Source: Collinsella sp.
GTDB taxonomy: Bacteria > Actinomycetota > Coriobacteriia > Coriobacteriales > Coriobacteriaceae
Direction of reading: 5' to 3'
Assembly: GCA_019424965.1 (NCBI GenBank)
Contig: JAHYYL010000009.1
Span: 12,822-76,821 of the forward strand
Length of the DNA: 64,000 nt
Positions 34,008-42,335 of this stretch are shown here, piece by piece. Under the pieces are notes generated by a model that did not search any database, was not told the DNA's origin, and saw only the letters and a program-made list of their open reading frames with translations. Position 1 is the first letter of the stretch; each line of letters begins with the position of its first letter. Made by a program: the position numbers and the translations under genes.

Positions 34008-35960
34008 ATGGCAGCCGCCGATCCCAAAAAGAAAAAGAAGAAGCGCAAGAAGAAAGAGTCCCTTGAGCACAAGCGCAACCGCATCCTGGTAGCACTGGGC
34101 GTTTTTGCCGTTGTTTATGCCCTCGACGAGCTCGGCGCCCTCACTATCGCATTTGGGGAGCCCGGCAACATCTACGCCAGCTTCGCGCTGTTCCTCGTGC
34201 CGTTTTTGATTGCCGGCTACGACGTACTGCAAAAGGCATTCAATAACATCCGCCGCGGCAAGGCCTTCGACGAGAGCTTCCTCATGGCCGTCGCGACCAT
34301 CGGCGCGTTTGCCATGGTGCTCTTCCCCGATACCGACCCGCACATGGCCGAAGGCGCTGCCGTCATGCTGTTCTACCAGGTCGGCGAGCTGTTCCAGGCA
34401 TACGCCGTGGGCAAGAGCCGCAAGTCGATCAGTGCCATGATGGACATCGCGCCCGACTATGCTAACGTCGAGCAGCCCGACGGCACGCTCGAGCAGGTCT
34501 TTCCCGATGACATCGCCGTCGGCACCGTGATCGTGGTCAAGCCCGGCGAGCGCGTGCCTATCGACGGCGTCATCGTCGAGGGCGAAACCCAGCTCGACAC
34601 CGCCGCACTCACGGGCGAGTCGGTCCCCCGCCCGGCCAAGACCGGCGACGATATCATCAGCGGTTGCATCAACATGACGGGCCTCATCCACGTGCGCACC
34701 ACCAAGCCCTTTGGCGAGTCCACCGTCGCGCGTGTTCTGGAGCTCGTGGAGAATGCCAGCGAAAAGAAGGCGCGCACCGAGAACTTCATCACGCGCTTTG
34801 CCCGCGTCTACACCCCCGCCGTCACTGGCGCTGCCGCGGTGCTCGCGCTTGGCGGCGGCCTGGTGACTGGCGCTTGGTCCGATTGGATCCTGCGCGGCCT
34901 GACCTTCCTGGTCGTCAGCTGCCCGTGCGCCCTCGTGATCAGCGTACCGTTGAGTTTCTTTGGCGGCATCGGCGGCGCGTCCAAGCTGGGCGTTCTCATC
35001 AAGGGCTCCAACTACCTCGAGACGCTCGCCGACGTGGACACCGTCGTCTTCGACAAAACGGGCACCCTCACCAACGGCACGTTCTCAGTCGTCGCGGTGC
35101 ACCCCGAGGCTGGCTATACCGAGCAGTCGCTGCTCGAAGTCGCAGCCCTTGCTGAATCGTTCTCTGATCACCCCATCGCGCAGTCCGTGCGCGACGCCTA
35201 CCAGGGCGAGGTCGACCCCAAGCGCGTGAGCGACTCCGCCAACGACGCGGGCCACGGCGTGACGGCAACCATCGACGGCAAGCACGTCGTCGTCGGCAAC
35301 GCCAAGATGCTCGCCGCGGCCGGCGTTGAAGCACCGGACTGTGAGGTTGCCGGCACAATCCTCCACGTGCTCGTGAACGGCGTGTATGTCGGCCACATCG
35401 TGATTGCAGACACCGTTAAGGCCGATGCCGAGCAAACGATTCGCGACCTGCATGCCGCCGGTATCAACCGAACCGTCATGCTCACGGGCGACCGCGAGGA
35501 GGTTGCAGCGTCTGTGGCCAAGCAACTCGGTCTCGACGAGTTCCACGCGCAGCTCCTGCCGGGCGACAAGGTCGAGCGCGTTGAGGCGTTGCTCGCGGCC
35601 GAAAGTGGCAAGGGCAAGCTCGCCTTTGTCGGTGACGGCATCAACGACGCGCCTGTGCTTACGCGCGCCGATGTGGGCATTGCCATGGGCGCCATGGGCT
35701 CGGACGCCGCGATCGAGGCCGCCGACGTGGTGCTGATGGACGACAAGCCGTCCAACATTTCCCGCGCGATCCGCGTGGCGCGCAAGACCATGACGATTGT
35801 TTGGCAGAACATTATCTTTGCGCTGGGCATTAAGCTGCTGATCCTTGTGCTGGCAGCGCTGGGCATCGCCAATATGTGGCTTGCCGTCTTTGGCGACGTG
35901 GGCGTGGCGATCATCGCTATCCTGAACGCCATGCGCGCGATGGGTGTCAAGAACCTGTAG
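34008..35960 (+). CDS. P1B-type heavy-metal-exporting ATPase (Zn/Cd/Pb type)
   Basis: A 650-residue P1B ATPase pumping metal out of the cytoplasm. The transmembrane metal motif SCPCAL lies near residue 303, the phosphorylation site DKTGTLT near 348, and the actuator TGES near 203. SDHPIAQ (HP locus) follows near 385, and GDGINDAP near 543. The N-terminus is Lys-rich (PKKKKKKRKKKESLEHKR) with no HMA domain; a free one is encoded upstream. CPC with ArsR control points to Zn2+, Cd2+ or Pb2+ (ZntA/CadA group). GGGAGG lies eight bases before the ATG. Confidence 0.92.
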   Translation: MAAADPKKKKKKRKKKESLEHKRNRILVALGVFAVVYALDELGALTIAFGEPGNIYASFALFLVPFLIAGYDVLQKAFNNIRRGKAFDESFLMAVATIGAFAMVLFPDTDPHMAEGAAVMLFYQVGELFQAYAVGKSRKSISAMMDIAPDYANVEQPDGTLEQVFPDDIAVGTVIVVKPGERVPIDGVIVEGETQLDTAALTGESVPRPAKTGDDIISGCINMTGLIHVRTTKPFGESTVARVLELVENASEKKARTENFITRFARVYTPAVTGAAAVLALGGGLVTGAWSDWILRGLTFLVVSCPCALVISVPLSFFGGIGGASKLGVLIKGSNYLETLADVDTVVFDKTGTLTNGTFSVVAVHPEAGYTEQSLLEVAALAESFSDHPIAQSVRDAYQGEVDPKRVSDSANDAGHGVTATIDGKHVVVGNAKMLAAAGVEAPDCEVAGTILHVLVNGVYVGHIVIADTVKADAEQTIRDLHAAGINRTVMLTGDREEVAASVAKQLGLDEFHAQLLPGDKVERVEALLAAESGKGKLAFVGDGINDAPVLTRADVGIAMGAMGSDAAIEAADVVLMDDKPSNISRAIRVARKTMTIVWQNIIFALGIKLLILVLAALGIANMWLAVFGDVGVAIIAILNAMRAMGVKNL

Positions 35961-35976
35961 CGCCTGTGGTCCCTCC

Positions 35977-36106
35977 GGCCGGGACCGGGCTTGGTTTTGA
36001 AAACGTCCTCGACCAATGAAGCGCCCCCGTTCTGCTCCTTCGGAGCTACGAACGGGGGCGCTTCTGGTCTGCGGAGTGTTTTCAAAAACCAAGCCCGGTC
36101 CCGGCC
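35977..36106. repeat. Large nested palindrome between the metal ATPase and the DtxR gene
   Basis: Outer arms at 35977-36004 and 36078-36106 pair over 28 bases with a one-base bulge (start GGCCGGGACCGGGC). Inner arms at 36018-36032 and 36050-36064 pair exactly over 15 bases (GAAGCGCCCCCGTTC), and a short CTCC/GGAG stem closes the tip. It lies between two convergent genes and may end both transcripts, but it is far larger than a usual terminator. Confidence 0.85.
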
Positions 36107-36184
36107 TGCGGTAACGTTGCTGGCGGTTCTTGGGCATCGCTTGCTGGCGGGGTTCCTTGTCTGAGTTGGACTTGGTTGGCGGGG

Positions 36185-36562
36185 CTACTGGTCCCGGTCG
36201 CTGTCCCGTCCCAGCATCGCCCTCAACTTCTCGAAGCTTTCCTCGCTCAGGCAGTGCTCCATGTGGCAGCCCTCTTGCGACACGACCTCAGCCGAAACAC
36301 CCGCATCCTCCAGCAGCCCCACGAAAAAGCAGTGACGCTCCCACATTTGGCGAGCGACCTCCAGACCACGCTCCGTCAGATGAACGTCGCGCTTGCCCAT
36401 TTCGACATAGCCGTTGCTTTCCAACGTCGCCATGGCCTTGGAAACGCTCGCCTTGGTTACGCCGAGGTACTCCGCAACGTCGATCGAGCGCACGATGCCC
36501 TGACGTTCCGATAGAACGTAGATCGATTCGAGATAGTCTTCTCCGGATTCACGCAGGGCCAT
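36185..36562 (-). CDS. DtxR/MntR-family metal-dependent regulator
   Basis: A 125-residue two-domain regulator. A winged helix occupies residues 1-60 (SGEDYLESIYVLSE, SIDVAEYLGVTKASVSKAMATL, NGYVEM). The metal-binding and dimerisation domain follows (LTERGLEVARQMWERHCFFVGLLEDAGVS, then EGCHMEHCLSEE). It lacks the SH3 domain of the long DtxR type. Residues such as Glu/Cys in SQEGCHMEH fit Fe2+ or Mn2+ sensing. ATG 36562 has GAAAGGCGG upstream. It is convergent to the metal ATPase. The nearby exporters are plausible but unproven targets. Confidence 0.87.
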   Translation of the reverse strand: MALRESGEDYLESIYVLSERQGIVRSIDVAEYLGVTKASVSKAMATLESNGYVEMGKRDVHLTERGLEVARQMWERHCFFVGLLEDAGVSAEVVSQEGCHMEHCLSEESFEKLRAMLGRDSDRDQ

Positions 36563-36586
36563 GGGCCGCCTTTCGCGATGGCTTCT

Positions 36587-36667
36587 AGTTAGCCTTTGGA
36601 TACTTTCCTTGGCTTACTTTACCGCAAAAGTTGACCATGTCTTACTGCATTGACCAAAAAGTTAGCC
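36587..36667. promoter_or_regulatory. Candidate promoter and operator region of the DtxR-family gene
   Basis: AGTTAGCC occurs at 36587-36594 and again at 36660-36667, and a related AAAGTTGACC lies between them. TTAGxC elements resemble half-sites of DtxR-type operators. No full consensus palindrome is present, so this is tentative. Confidence 0.35.
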
Positions 36668-36714
36668 GCGTTTCACAAAACGTGCGAGATGAAAACAAAA
36701 TGGGAACGCCCCGC

Positions 36715-36763
36715 AAGGAGTGTCCCCAGCTGCCGGCAGATAAGGAGCGTCCCCAAGTGCCGG
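36715..36763. repeat. Tandem 22-bp imperfect repeat after the Cof-phosphatase gene
   Basis: AAGGAGTGTCCCCAGCTGCC... at 36715-36736 and AAGGAGCGTCCCCAAGTGCC... at 36742-36763 match at 19 of 22 bases. The GTCCCCA core also occurs in the palindromes at 49911 and 53011, so this may be a decayed fragment of that repeat family. Confidence 0.55.
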
Positions 36764-36770
36764 GTCGCAG

Positions 36771-37541
36771 CTACACGAGGCCAAAGTGCTTCGCGGCGTT
36801 GTAGATGCCGTCGTCATCCACGGCGGTCGTTACGTAGGTCGCCGCGGCCTTCACGGTATCCTGCGCGTTGCCCATGGCCACGCTCGTGCCCACGGCGGCA
36901 AACATCGACAGGTCGTTCTCGCCGTCGCCAAAGGCAATCGCCTCGCTCGCGTCGATACCAAGCCGCTCGAGCGTCGCCGCCACGCCCAGGTCCTTGCCGC
37001 CGTTAGCGGGAATAATGTCGCAGAACAGGTCGCACCAGCGTGTAGTGAGCGAATGCGACACCGCATCAGTCACGATATGCTCGTCGGCCGGGTCCACAAA
37101 GGCGCAGAACTGGTAGACTGGCGCGTCAAAGGCGTGCTCAAACGGCTTCTCGTGGTAGACAATCCCCGCGTTGCTCCCGGCCGTCACCACGCGCTCGGAC
37201 AGGCGGTTCACAAACGAGTTCTCGCCCTGCATGCACAGCGAGTCGTAGCGCCCCTCGGCCACCTGGTCCACGATCACCGCGACGTCGTCCGGATCGATCG
37301 GGCAGCTGCGGTAAACCCCCTCGGCATCAAAGCAGTGCTGGCCCGAAAGCGTAATGTACGCATCCCAACCAAGATCGAACAGCCAATCGGGCATCTGATA
37401 GGTCGGGCGACCCGTGGCGATCACGCACGCAATCCCCTGCTCATGAAAGCTGTCGAGCACCTGCTGCGCCGACGCCGGAATCCGATGGGTCTTAAAGCTC
37501 AGCAACGTGCCGTCGATATCGAAAAACGCGGCCTTGATCAT
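36771..37541 (-). CDS. HAD-superfamily Cof-type sugar-phosphate/FMN phosphatase
   Basis: A 256-residue HAD phosphatase of the Cof (IIB) subfamily. Motif I is FFDIDGTLLSF at residues 6-16, motif II lies in VIATGRPTY near 40, and motif IV is AFGDGENDLSMF near 207. The C2B cap lies between. It starts six bases after the ABC-F stop and is probably co-transcribed with it. Substrates in this subfamily include sugar phosphates, pyridoxal phosphate and FMN, so no specific substrate is claimed. Confidence 0.87.
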   Translation of the reverse strand: MIKAAFFDIDGTLLSFKTHRIPASAQQVLDSFHEQGIACVIATGRPTYQMPDWLFDLGWDAYITLSGQHCFDAEGVYRSCPIDPDDVAVIVDQVAEGRYDSLCMQGENSFVNRLSERVVTAGSNAGIVYHEKPFEHAFDAPVYQFCAFVDPADEHIVTDAVSHSLTTRWCDLFCDIIPANGGKDLGVAATLERLGIDASEAIAFGDGENDLSMFAAVGTSVAMGNAQDTVKAAATYVTTAVDDDGIYNAAKHFGLV

Positions 37542-37547
37542 CCTCGC

Positions 37548-39407
37548 CTACTCCTCGCCCTCGAGCTTCTCGCTCGCCTCGAGCCACGCCATCTCCAACT
37601 CGTCCATGGCGGCGTGGGCCTCGTCGATCTTTGCCTGCTGCTCGCCCAGCGCCGTGTAGTTGGTGGGATCGACCTGGGCCATTGCTGCCTCGGCCTCCTC
37701 AACGCGGGCGCGCTGCGTCTCCATTTTGCGCTCGAGCGAGCTCACCTCGCGGCGAAGCTTCTGACGCTCGGCGTTGGACAGGCCATTGGGCTGACCGCTC
37801 GCCTTGGGCTTATCGGCCGTCGCAGCCGCGGCACCGGTGTCGAACGTGCCGGTCTTGGCGCTCGGTGCACCCACGGGCTCGCCCTCGGCGGTGGCGTTGT
37901 ACAGGCGCAGGTACTGGTCGACGCCGCCGGGCATATGCGTCAGGTGGCCGTCGAGCAGCGCCCACTGCTGGTCGGTCACGCGCTCCATCAAAAAGCGGTC
38001 GTGCGTCACCAGAATCAGCGTGCCGGGCCAGCCGTCCAGCAAGTCCTCGACAATCGCCAGCATGTCGGTATCCAGGTCGTTGCCGGGCTCGTCCAGGATG
38101 AGCACGTTGGGCTCGTCCAGGATCGTCAGCAGCAGCGACAGGCGACGGCGCTGGCCGCCCGAAAGATCGCCGATGCGGCTCCAGAGCTGCTGCGTCGTAA
38201 AGCCCAGACGCTCGCAGAGCTTCTCGGGTGAAGTCTCCTTGCCGTCAATGACGTAGTACTTCTTATAGTGGCTGAGCACCTCGCGGATCGTGTCGCCCAT
38301 GTAGGGTTCGAGCTCCTCGAGCTGCTGCGACAGCACGCCAAAGCGCACCGTCTGGCCGATCTTCACGCGGCCGCGCAGGGGCGCGATCTTGCCCTGGATC
38401 ACGTCGAGCAAAGTCGACTTGCCGGCGCCGTTCTCGCCCAAAAGACCATAGCGGTCGCCCGCACCAATGAGCCAGGTCACGTCGTTGAGCACCTGCTTGG
38501 GCGCGCCATCGGTATCCGCATAGCCGGCGTCCACGTCGACCACATCGATAACCTGCTTGCCCAGGCGGCTCACGGCCAGGCGCTTGAGCTCCAGCTCGTC
38601 ACGCACGGGCGACACGTCGGCGATCAGCTCGCGAGCGGCATCCACGCGAAACTTGGGCTTGGTGGAGCGCGCCTGGGCACCGCGGCTCAGCCACGCGAGC
38701 TCCTTACGTGCCATGTTGCGACGGCGCTCCTCGGTAACCGCGGCCATGCGGTCGCGTTCCACGCGCTGCAGGATATATGCCGAATAGCCGCCCTCGAAGG
38801 GATCGACCTGGCCGTCGTGAACCTCCCACATGCTGGTGCAGACCTCGTCCAAGAACCAGCGATCGTGCGTGACCACGAGCATCGCGCCCTGACCGCGCTG
38901 CCAGCGGGCCTTTAAGTGACGCGCAAGCCAGTTGATGGTGCGCATGTCCAGATGGTTGGTGGGCTCATCGAGCATGAGCACGTCATAGTCGCCGATCAGC
39001 AGGCGCGCGAGGTCCACGCGGCGGCGCTGACCGCCCGAGAGCTCGCCTACCATGCCCTCCCAGGGCACATCGCTAATGAGGCCGGCGAGGATCTGGCGCG
39101 TACGGGGGCTCGACGCCCACTCGTACTCGGGGGCGTCACCCACAACGGCATGATGCACGGTATCGGTATCGACAAGCTGGTCCTTTTGGCCGAGTAGACC
39201 GATCGTGATGCCGCGGCGGTGCGTCACGCGTCCGTCATCGGGCTCCAGCGTGCCGGCGAGCACGCTCAGCAGCGTCGACTTGCCGTCGCCGTTTTTACCG
39301 ACAATACCAATGCGGTCGCCCTCGCCCACGCCGAGCGTCACGCTATCGAAAATATGCTTGGTGGGAAACTCTAGGCTGACGGAATCGCATCCCAAAAGAA
39401 TCGCCAT
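37548..39407 (-). CDS. ABC-F family ATP-binding protein (Uup/EttA-like)
   Basis: A 619-residue soluble protein with two ABC ATPase domains and no membrane segment. Walker A motifs are GKNGDGKSTLL near residue 40 and GENGAGKSTLL near 310. The signature LSGGQRRRVDLARLL lies near 125 and LSGGQRRRLSLLLTI near 415; each is followed by a Walker B LDEP. A charged linker (about 230-280) and a C-terminal coiled coil (550-619) match ABC-F ribosome-associated or Uup-type proteins. ATG 39407 has AGGAG eight bases upstream. The leader carries the palindrome at 39452. Whether it mediates antibiotic resistance is unknown. Confidence 0.87.
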   Translation of the reverse strand: MAILLGCDSVSLEFPTKHIFDSVTLGVGEGDRIGIVGKNGDGKSTLLSVLAGTLEPDDGRVTHRRGITIGLLGQKDQLVDTDTVHHAVVGDAPEYEWASSPRTRQILAGLISDVPWEGMVGELSGGQRRRVDLARLLIGDYDVLMLDEPTNHLDMRTINWLARHLKARWQRGQGAMLVVTHDRWFLDEVCTSMWEVHDGQVDPFEGGYSAYILQRVERDRMAAVTEERRRNMARKELAWLSRGAQARSTKPKFRVDAARELIADVSPVRDELELKRLAVSRLGKQVIDVVDVDAGYADTDGAPKQVLNDVTWLIGAGDRYGLLGENGAGKSTLLDVIQGKIAPLRGRVKIGQTVRFGVLSQQLEELEPYMGDTIREVLSHYKKYYVIDGKETSPEKLCERLGFTTQQLWSRIGDLSGGQRRRLSLLLTILDEPNVLILDEPGNDLDTDMLAIVEDLLDGWPGTLILVTHDRFLMERVTDQQWALLDGHLTHMPGGVDQYLRLYNATAEGEPVGAPSAKTGTFDTGAAAATADKPKASGQPNGLSNAERQKLRREVSSLERKMETQRARVEEAEAAMAQVDPTNYTALGEQQAKIDEAHAAMDELEMAWLEASEKLEGEE

Positions 39408-39451
39408 ATGCCCTGCTCCTTCGTAGAAATTCAACGTTCTCCATGATAGCG

Positions 39452-39492
39452 AAAACCACCACAAAGGGGACGGGCGCCTTCGTGGTGGTTTT
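39452..39492. repeat. Palindromic repeat, ACCACCACAAAGG family, copy 2
   Basis: Arms AAAACCACCACAAAGG (39452-39467) and 39477-39492 pair with one mismatch around the loop GGACGGGCG. It is nearly identical to the copy at 26659. Here it lies 45-85 bases upstream of the ABC-F start, inside its probable leader. Confidence 0.85.
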
Positions 39493-39517
39493 GGGCAAGC
39501 GCACCAGCACACGACAC

Positions 39518-39554
39518 AAAAAGGCGGGCCATCTCCCGCAAGAGATGACCCGCC
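39518..39554 (-). terminator. Rho-independent terminator of the pst operon
   Basis: On the minus strand GGCGGGTCATCTC (39554-39542) pairs with 39535-39523, one mismatch, followed by TTTTT (39522-39518). It lies 57 bases after the pstB stop. Confidence 0.88.
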
Positions 39555-39610
39555 TCTCCAATCAGTCCCGCGGCAACCGTGGCCGCCGCGGGCCTCAAGC
39601 ATGTCCCGGA

Positions 39611-40486
39611 CTAGGAGAACATGCCGGTGAGGTAATCATTCAGCCGCTTATCCTTGGGCCGTTGGAAAATCTCGTCGGTCTCGTCGTACTCGACCATATC
39701 GCCCATGTAGAAAAACGCCGTGCAGTTGGACACGCGCGACGCCTGCTCCATGTTGTGCGTCACGATGACGATGGCGCGGTCGGCCACGATCGACGACATG
39801 AGGTCCTCGATCGCCAGCGTCGAGATGGGGTCGAGCGCCGAGCAGGGCTCGTCAAACAGGATTACGTCGGGGTTGAGCGCCAGCGTGCGCGCAATGCACA
39901 GACGCTGCTGCTGACCGCCCGAAAGCGCGTAGGCGCTCTTGTCGAGCTTGTCTTTGACCTCGTCCCACAGCGCGGCACCGCGCAGACTTTCCTCGACCAT
40001 GCGGTCGAGCTCGTCACGGTCGGTGATGCCGTGGCGCTTGGGCGCAAAGGTGATGTTGTCGCGAATGGACTTGCGGAAGGGGTTTGGCTGCTGGAACACC
40101 ATGCCGATGGAGCGACGCAGCTCGTACGTGTTCTCGGTCTTGGTGTTCACGTTGCGCCCGCGGTAGTTGATCTCGCCCTCCACGCGACAGCGGCGAATCT
40201 CGCGATTCATCAGGTTGAGGCTACGCAAGAAGGTCGACTTGCCGCAGCCCGAAGGCCCGATGAGCGCCGTGATCTCACCCTTGTGGAAGTCGAGCGACGT
40301 ATTGTGCAGCGCATGGTGGTCGCCATAGTACACGTTGACGTCCTTGGCGGAGAGCACGACCTCGTCGCTCACGGCCTTGCCGCTCACGCGCACGCGCCTC
40401 TCGCTCTCCCCCACGCTCGACAGAAAGTCCTGGGGGGTGTCGGACGTGGCCGCCTCGGTTGCGGGCGTTGCATTCATATCGCTCAT
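39611..40486 (-). CDS. pstB: Phosphate ABC transporter ATP-binding protein
   Basis: A 291-residue ABC ATPase of phosphate uptake. Walker A is GPSGCGKSTFL near residue 79, the signature is ALSGGQQQRLCIAR near 188, and Walker B is VILFDEPCSALDP near 212. The block SLNLMNREIRRCRVEGEI is typical of PstB. The first 40 residues are a variable polar extension. Its ATG overlaps the pstA stop (ATGA), so it is translationally coupled. It ends the pstSCAB operon; no phoU follows, since a terminator comes next. Confidence 0.95.
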   Translation of the reverse strand: MSDMNATPATEAATSDTPQDFLSSVGESERRVRVSGKAVSDEVVLSAKDVNVYYGDHHALHNTSLDFHKGEITALIGPSGCGKSTFLRSLNLMNREIRRCRVEGEINYRGRNVNTKTENTYELRRSIGMVFQQPNPFRKSIRDNITFAPKRHGITDRDELDRMVEESLRGAALWDEVKDKLDKSAYALSGGQQQRLCIARTLALNPDVILFDEPCSALDPISTLAIEDLMSSIVADRAIVIVTHNMEQASRVSNCTAFFYMGDMVEYDETDEIFQRPKDKRLNDYLTGMFS

Positions 40487-41409
40487 TCGGCCGTCATCTT
40501 CCTTGCCAGTTGCTTGCCCACGATACGGGCGACTACGTTAAACAGCAGCACGCAAATCATCAGCAGTGCCGCGGTGCCCCAGACGATCTGCTGGGCCTCG
40601 GGGCTGCCCTCGCCATAGATCTTGTAGATGTGCACGGCCAGCGACTCGCCGGGACGGAACACGTTCCAGGCGCAGGTGGGGCTCGACAGGTTAAAGCTCA
40701 AGAAGTTGAGGCGGACCGGCGAGCTCATGCCCGAGGTAAAGAGCAGCGCCGCGGCCTCGCCAAACACGCGGCCGGCCGAAAGCACGATGCCGGTCACGAT
40801 GGCGGGCATGGCCTCGGGAATCAGGATGTGCAGTGTGGCCTCCCAGCGAGTGAGGCCCATGGCCAGGCACGCATCGCGCTGGGCCTGCGGCACGTCCTCG
40901 AGCGCCTGCTGAATCACGCGCACCAGGAGGGGGATGTTGAACATGGTGAGCGCGACGGCGCCGGAGATGATGGAGTACTTCCAGCCCAGCTGCACCGAGA
41001 ACACCAGAAAGCCGAACATGCCGACGACGATGGAGGGCAGCGAAGACAACGTCTCGATGGCGGTCGAGGCGATGTCGCGAATGGGACCGTCGGGCGCGTA
41101 TTCAACTAGGAAGACCGCGCCGCCCAGGCTGATGGGCACCGAGATGATCAGGGTAATCAGCAGCAGATAGAACGAGTCGAACAGCTGGTAGAGCACGCCG
41201 CCCTGCGTTCCGTTGGCGCGTGCGGGCTGCGTGAGAAAGCCCGGCTGGAACAGCGTCGAGATACCCTCGAACAGGATGTAGGCCACCATGGAGACGACGA
41301 TAAGCATGACGATGGCGACAATCGCCGTCAGCACGCCCGTGGCGATACGGTCTTGCCTTTGGACACGCCCGAGTCTCGCCTCGTCGATATGGATGCGCGT
41401 GCTAGCCAC
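40483..41409 (-). CDS. pstA: Phosphate ABC transporter permease PstA
   Basis: A 308-residue permease with six hydrophobic segments. The EAA loop is QRDACLAMGLTRWEATLHILIPEAMPAI near residue 200. I chose GTG 41409 (MASTRIHIDEARLG): it overlaps the pstC stop by eight bases and has AAGGGGG upstream. A TTG at 41433 is possible but lacks a ribosome-binding site. Together with PstC it forms the membrane channel. Confidence 0.9.
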   Translation of the reverse strand: MASTRIHIDEARLGRVQRQDRIATGVLTAIVAIVMLIVVSMVAYILFEGISTLFQPGFLTQPARANGTQGGVLYQLFDSFYLLLITLIISVPISLGGAVFLVEYAPDGPIRDIASTAIETLSSLPSIVVGMFGFLVFSVQLGWKYSIISGAVALTMFNIPLLVRVIQQALEDVPQAQRDACLAMGLTRWEATLHILIPEAMPAIVTGIVLSAGRVFGEAAALLFTSGMSSPVRLNFLSFNLSSPTCAWNVFRPGESLAVHIYKIYGEGSPEAQQIVWGTAALLMICVLLFNVVARIVGKQLARKMTAE

Positions 41410-42310
41410 GAGCCTTCGCCCCCTTGCGGCCAATGAGATGGATGATCAGGATAAAGATGAGGCTCATGCCCATCAGCAGCAGGCCGAGCGCCCACAGGAT
41501 GTCGTCCTGGGCCGAGCCCTCGGCATAGACCGCCATGGACGTGGTGAGCGTGGTGGTGATGGTAGACGCCGGCGACAGCAGCGACGTCGGCATGGCCTCG
41601 ATGCCGCCAATGACCATGCGCACGGCGAGCGTCTCGCCAAAGGCGCGGGTCATGCCAAGGATGACTGCGGTCATGAGCGAGGGCATGGCGGACTTGAGCA
41701 CCACGTGCCAGATGGTCTGCCAGCGGGTGTAGCCCAGCGCGAGCGAACCCTGGCGGTAGCTATCGGGCACGGCGCGCAGGCCATCGACCGAAAGCGTGGT
41801 CATCGTCGGCAGAATCATGACTGCCAGCACGATAGCGCCGGGCAAGATACCCAGACCCGTGCTCACGTGGAAAACGCTCTTCATAAGGCCGACGACCACG
41901 TGAAAACCGATCAGGCCAAAGACGACCGAGGGAATACCGGTCAAAAGCTCAATGAGCGGCTGAAAAACCTTGGAGCCAAACTTAGGCTGAATCTCGACCG
42001 CAAAGATGGCAGAGCCGATGGCGATGGGCAGTGCGATGAGCGTGGAGAGCACCATGACCGCAAACGAGGTGACGATCAGGGGCAGGGCGCCAGTGTAGGG
42101 CAGGCCGTTTTCGGCCGTGTTGGCCAGGTCCCACTTGGTACCGATAAAAAACTCGACGATCGAGACGCCGTCCTTGAAAAAAGCCGAGAGGCCCTTTTGG
42201 GCGACCATAAAGATGAGCGCGGCAACGACAAGCGTCACGAGCGCTACGCACGCACCCGTGACGCCCAGGCCCACGTTCTCAAGCTCGCGCTTTGGCAGCT
42301 GTTTTGCCAT
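41402..42310 (-). CDS. pstC: Phosphate ABC transporter permease PstC
   Basis: A 302-residue permease with six hydrophobic segments. The PstC-typical block GTKWDLANTAENGLPYTGALPLI lies near residue 65, and the EAA loop SYRQGSLALGYTRWQTIWHVVLKSAMP near 185. GGAAAGG lies six bases before ATG 42310. It follows pstS by 25 bases in the operon. Confidence 0.93.
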   Translation of the reverse strand: MAKQLPKRELENVGLGVTGACVALVTLVVAALIFMVAQKGLSAFFKDGVSIVEFFIGTKWDLANTAENGLPYTGALPLIVTSFAVMVLSTLIALPIAIGSAIFAVEIQPKFGSKVFQPLIELLTGIPSVVFGLIGFHVVVGLMKSVFHVSTGLGILPGAIVLAVMILPTMTTLSVDGLRAVPDSYRQGSLALGYTRWQTIWHVVLKSAMPSLMTAVILGMTRAFGETLAVRMVIGGIEAMPTSLLSPASTITTTLTTSMAVYAEGSAQDDILWALGLLLMGMSLIFILIIHLIGRKGAKARG

Positions 42311-42335
42311 TGCAAACCTTTCCGGGGGCGATTAC

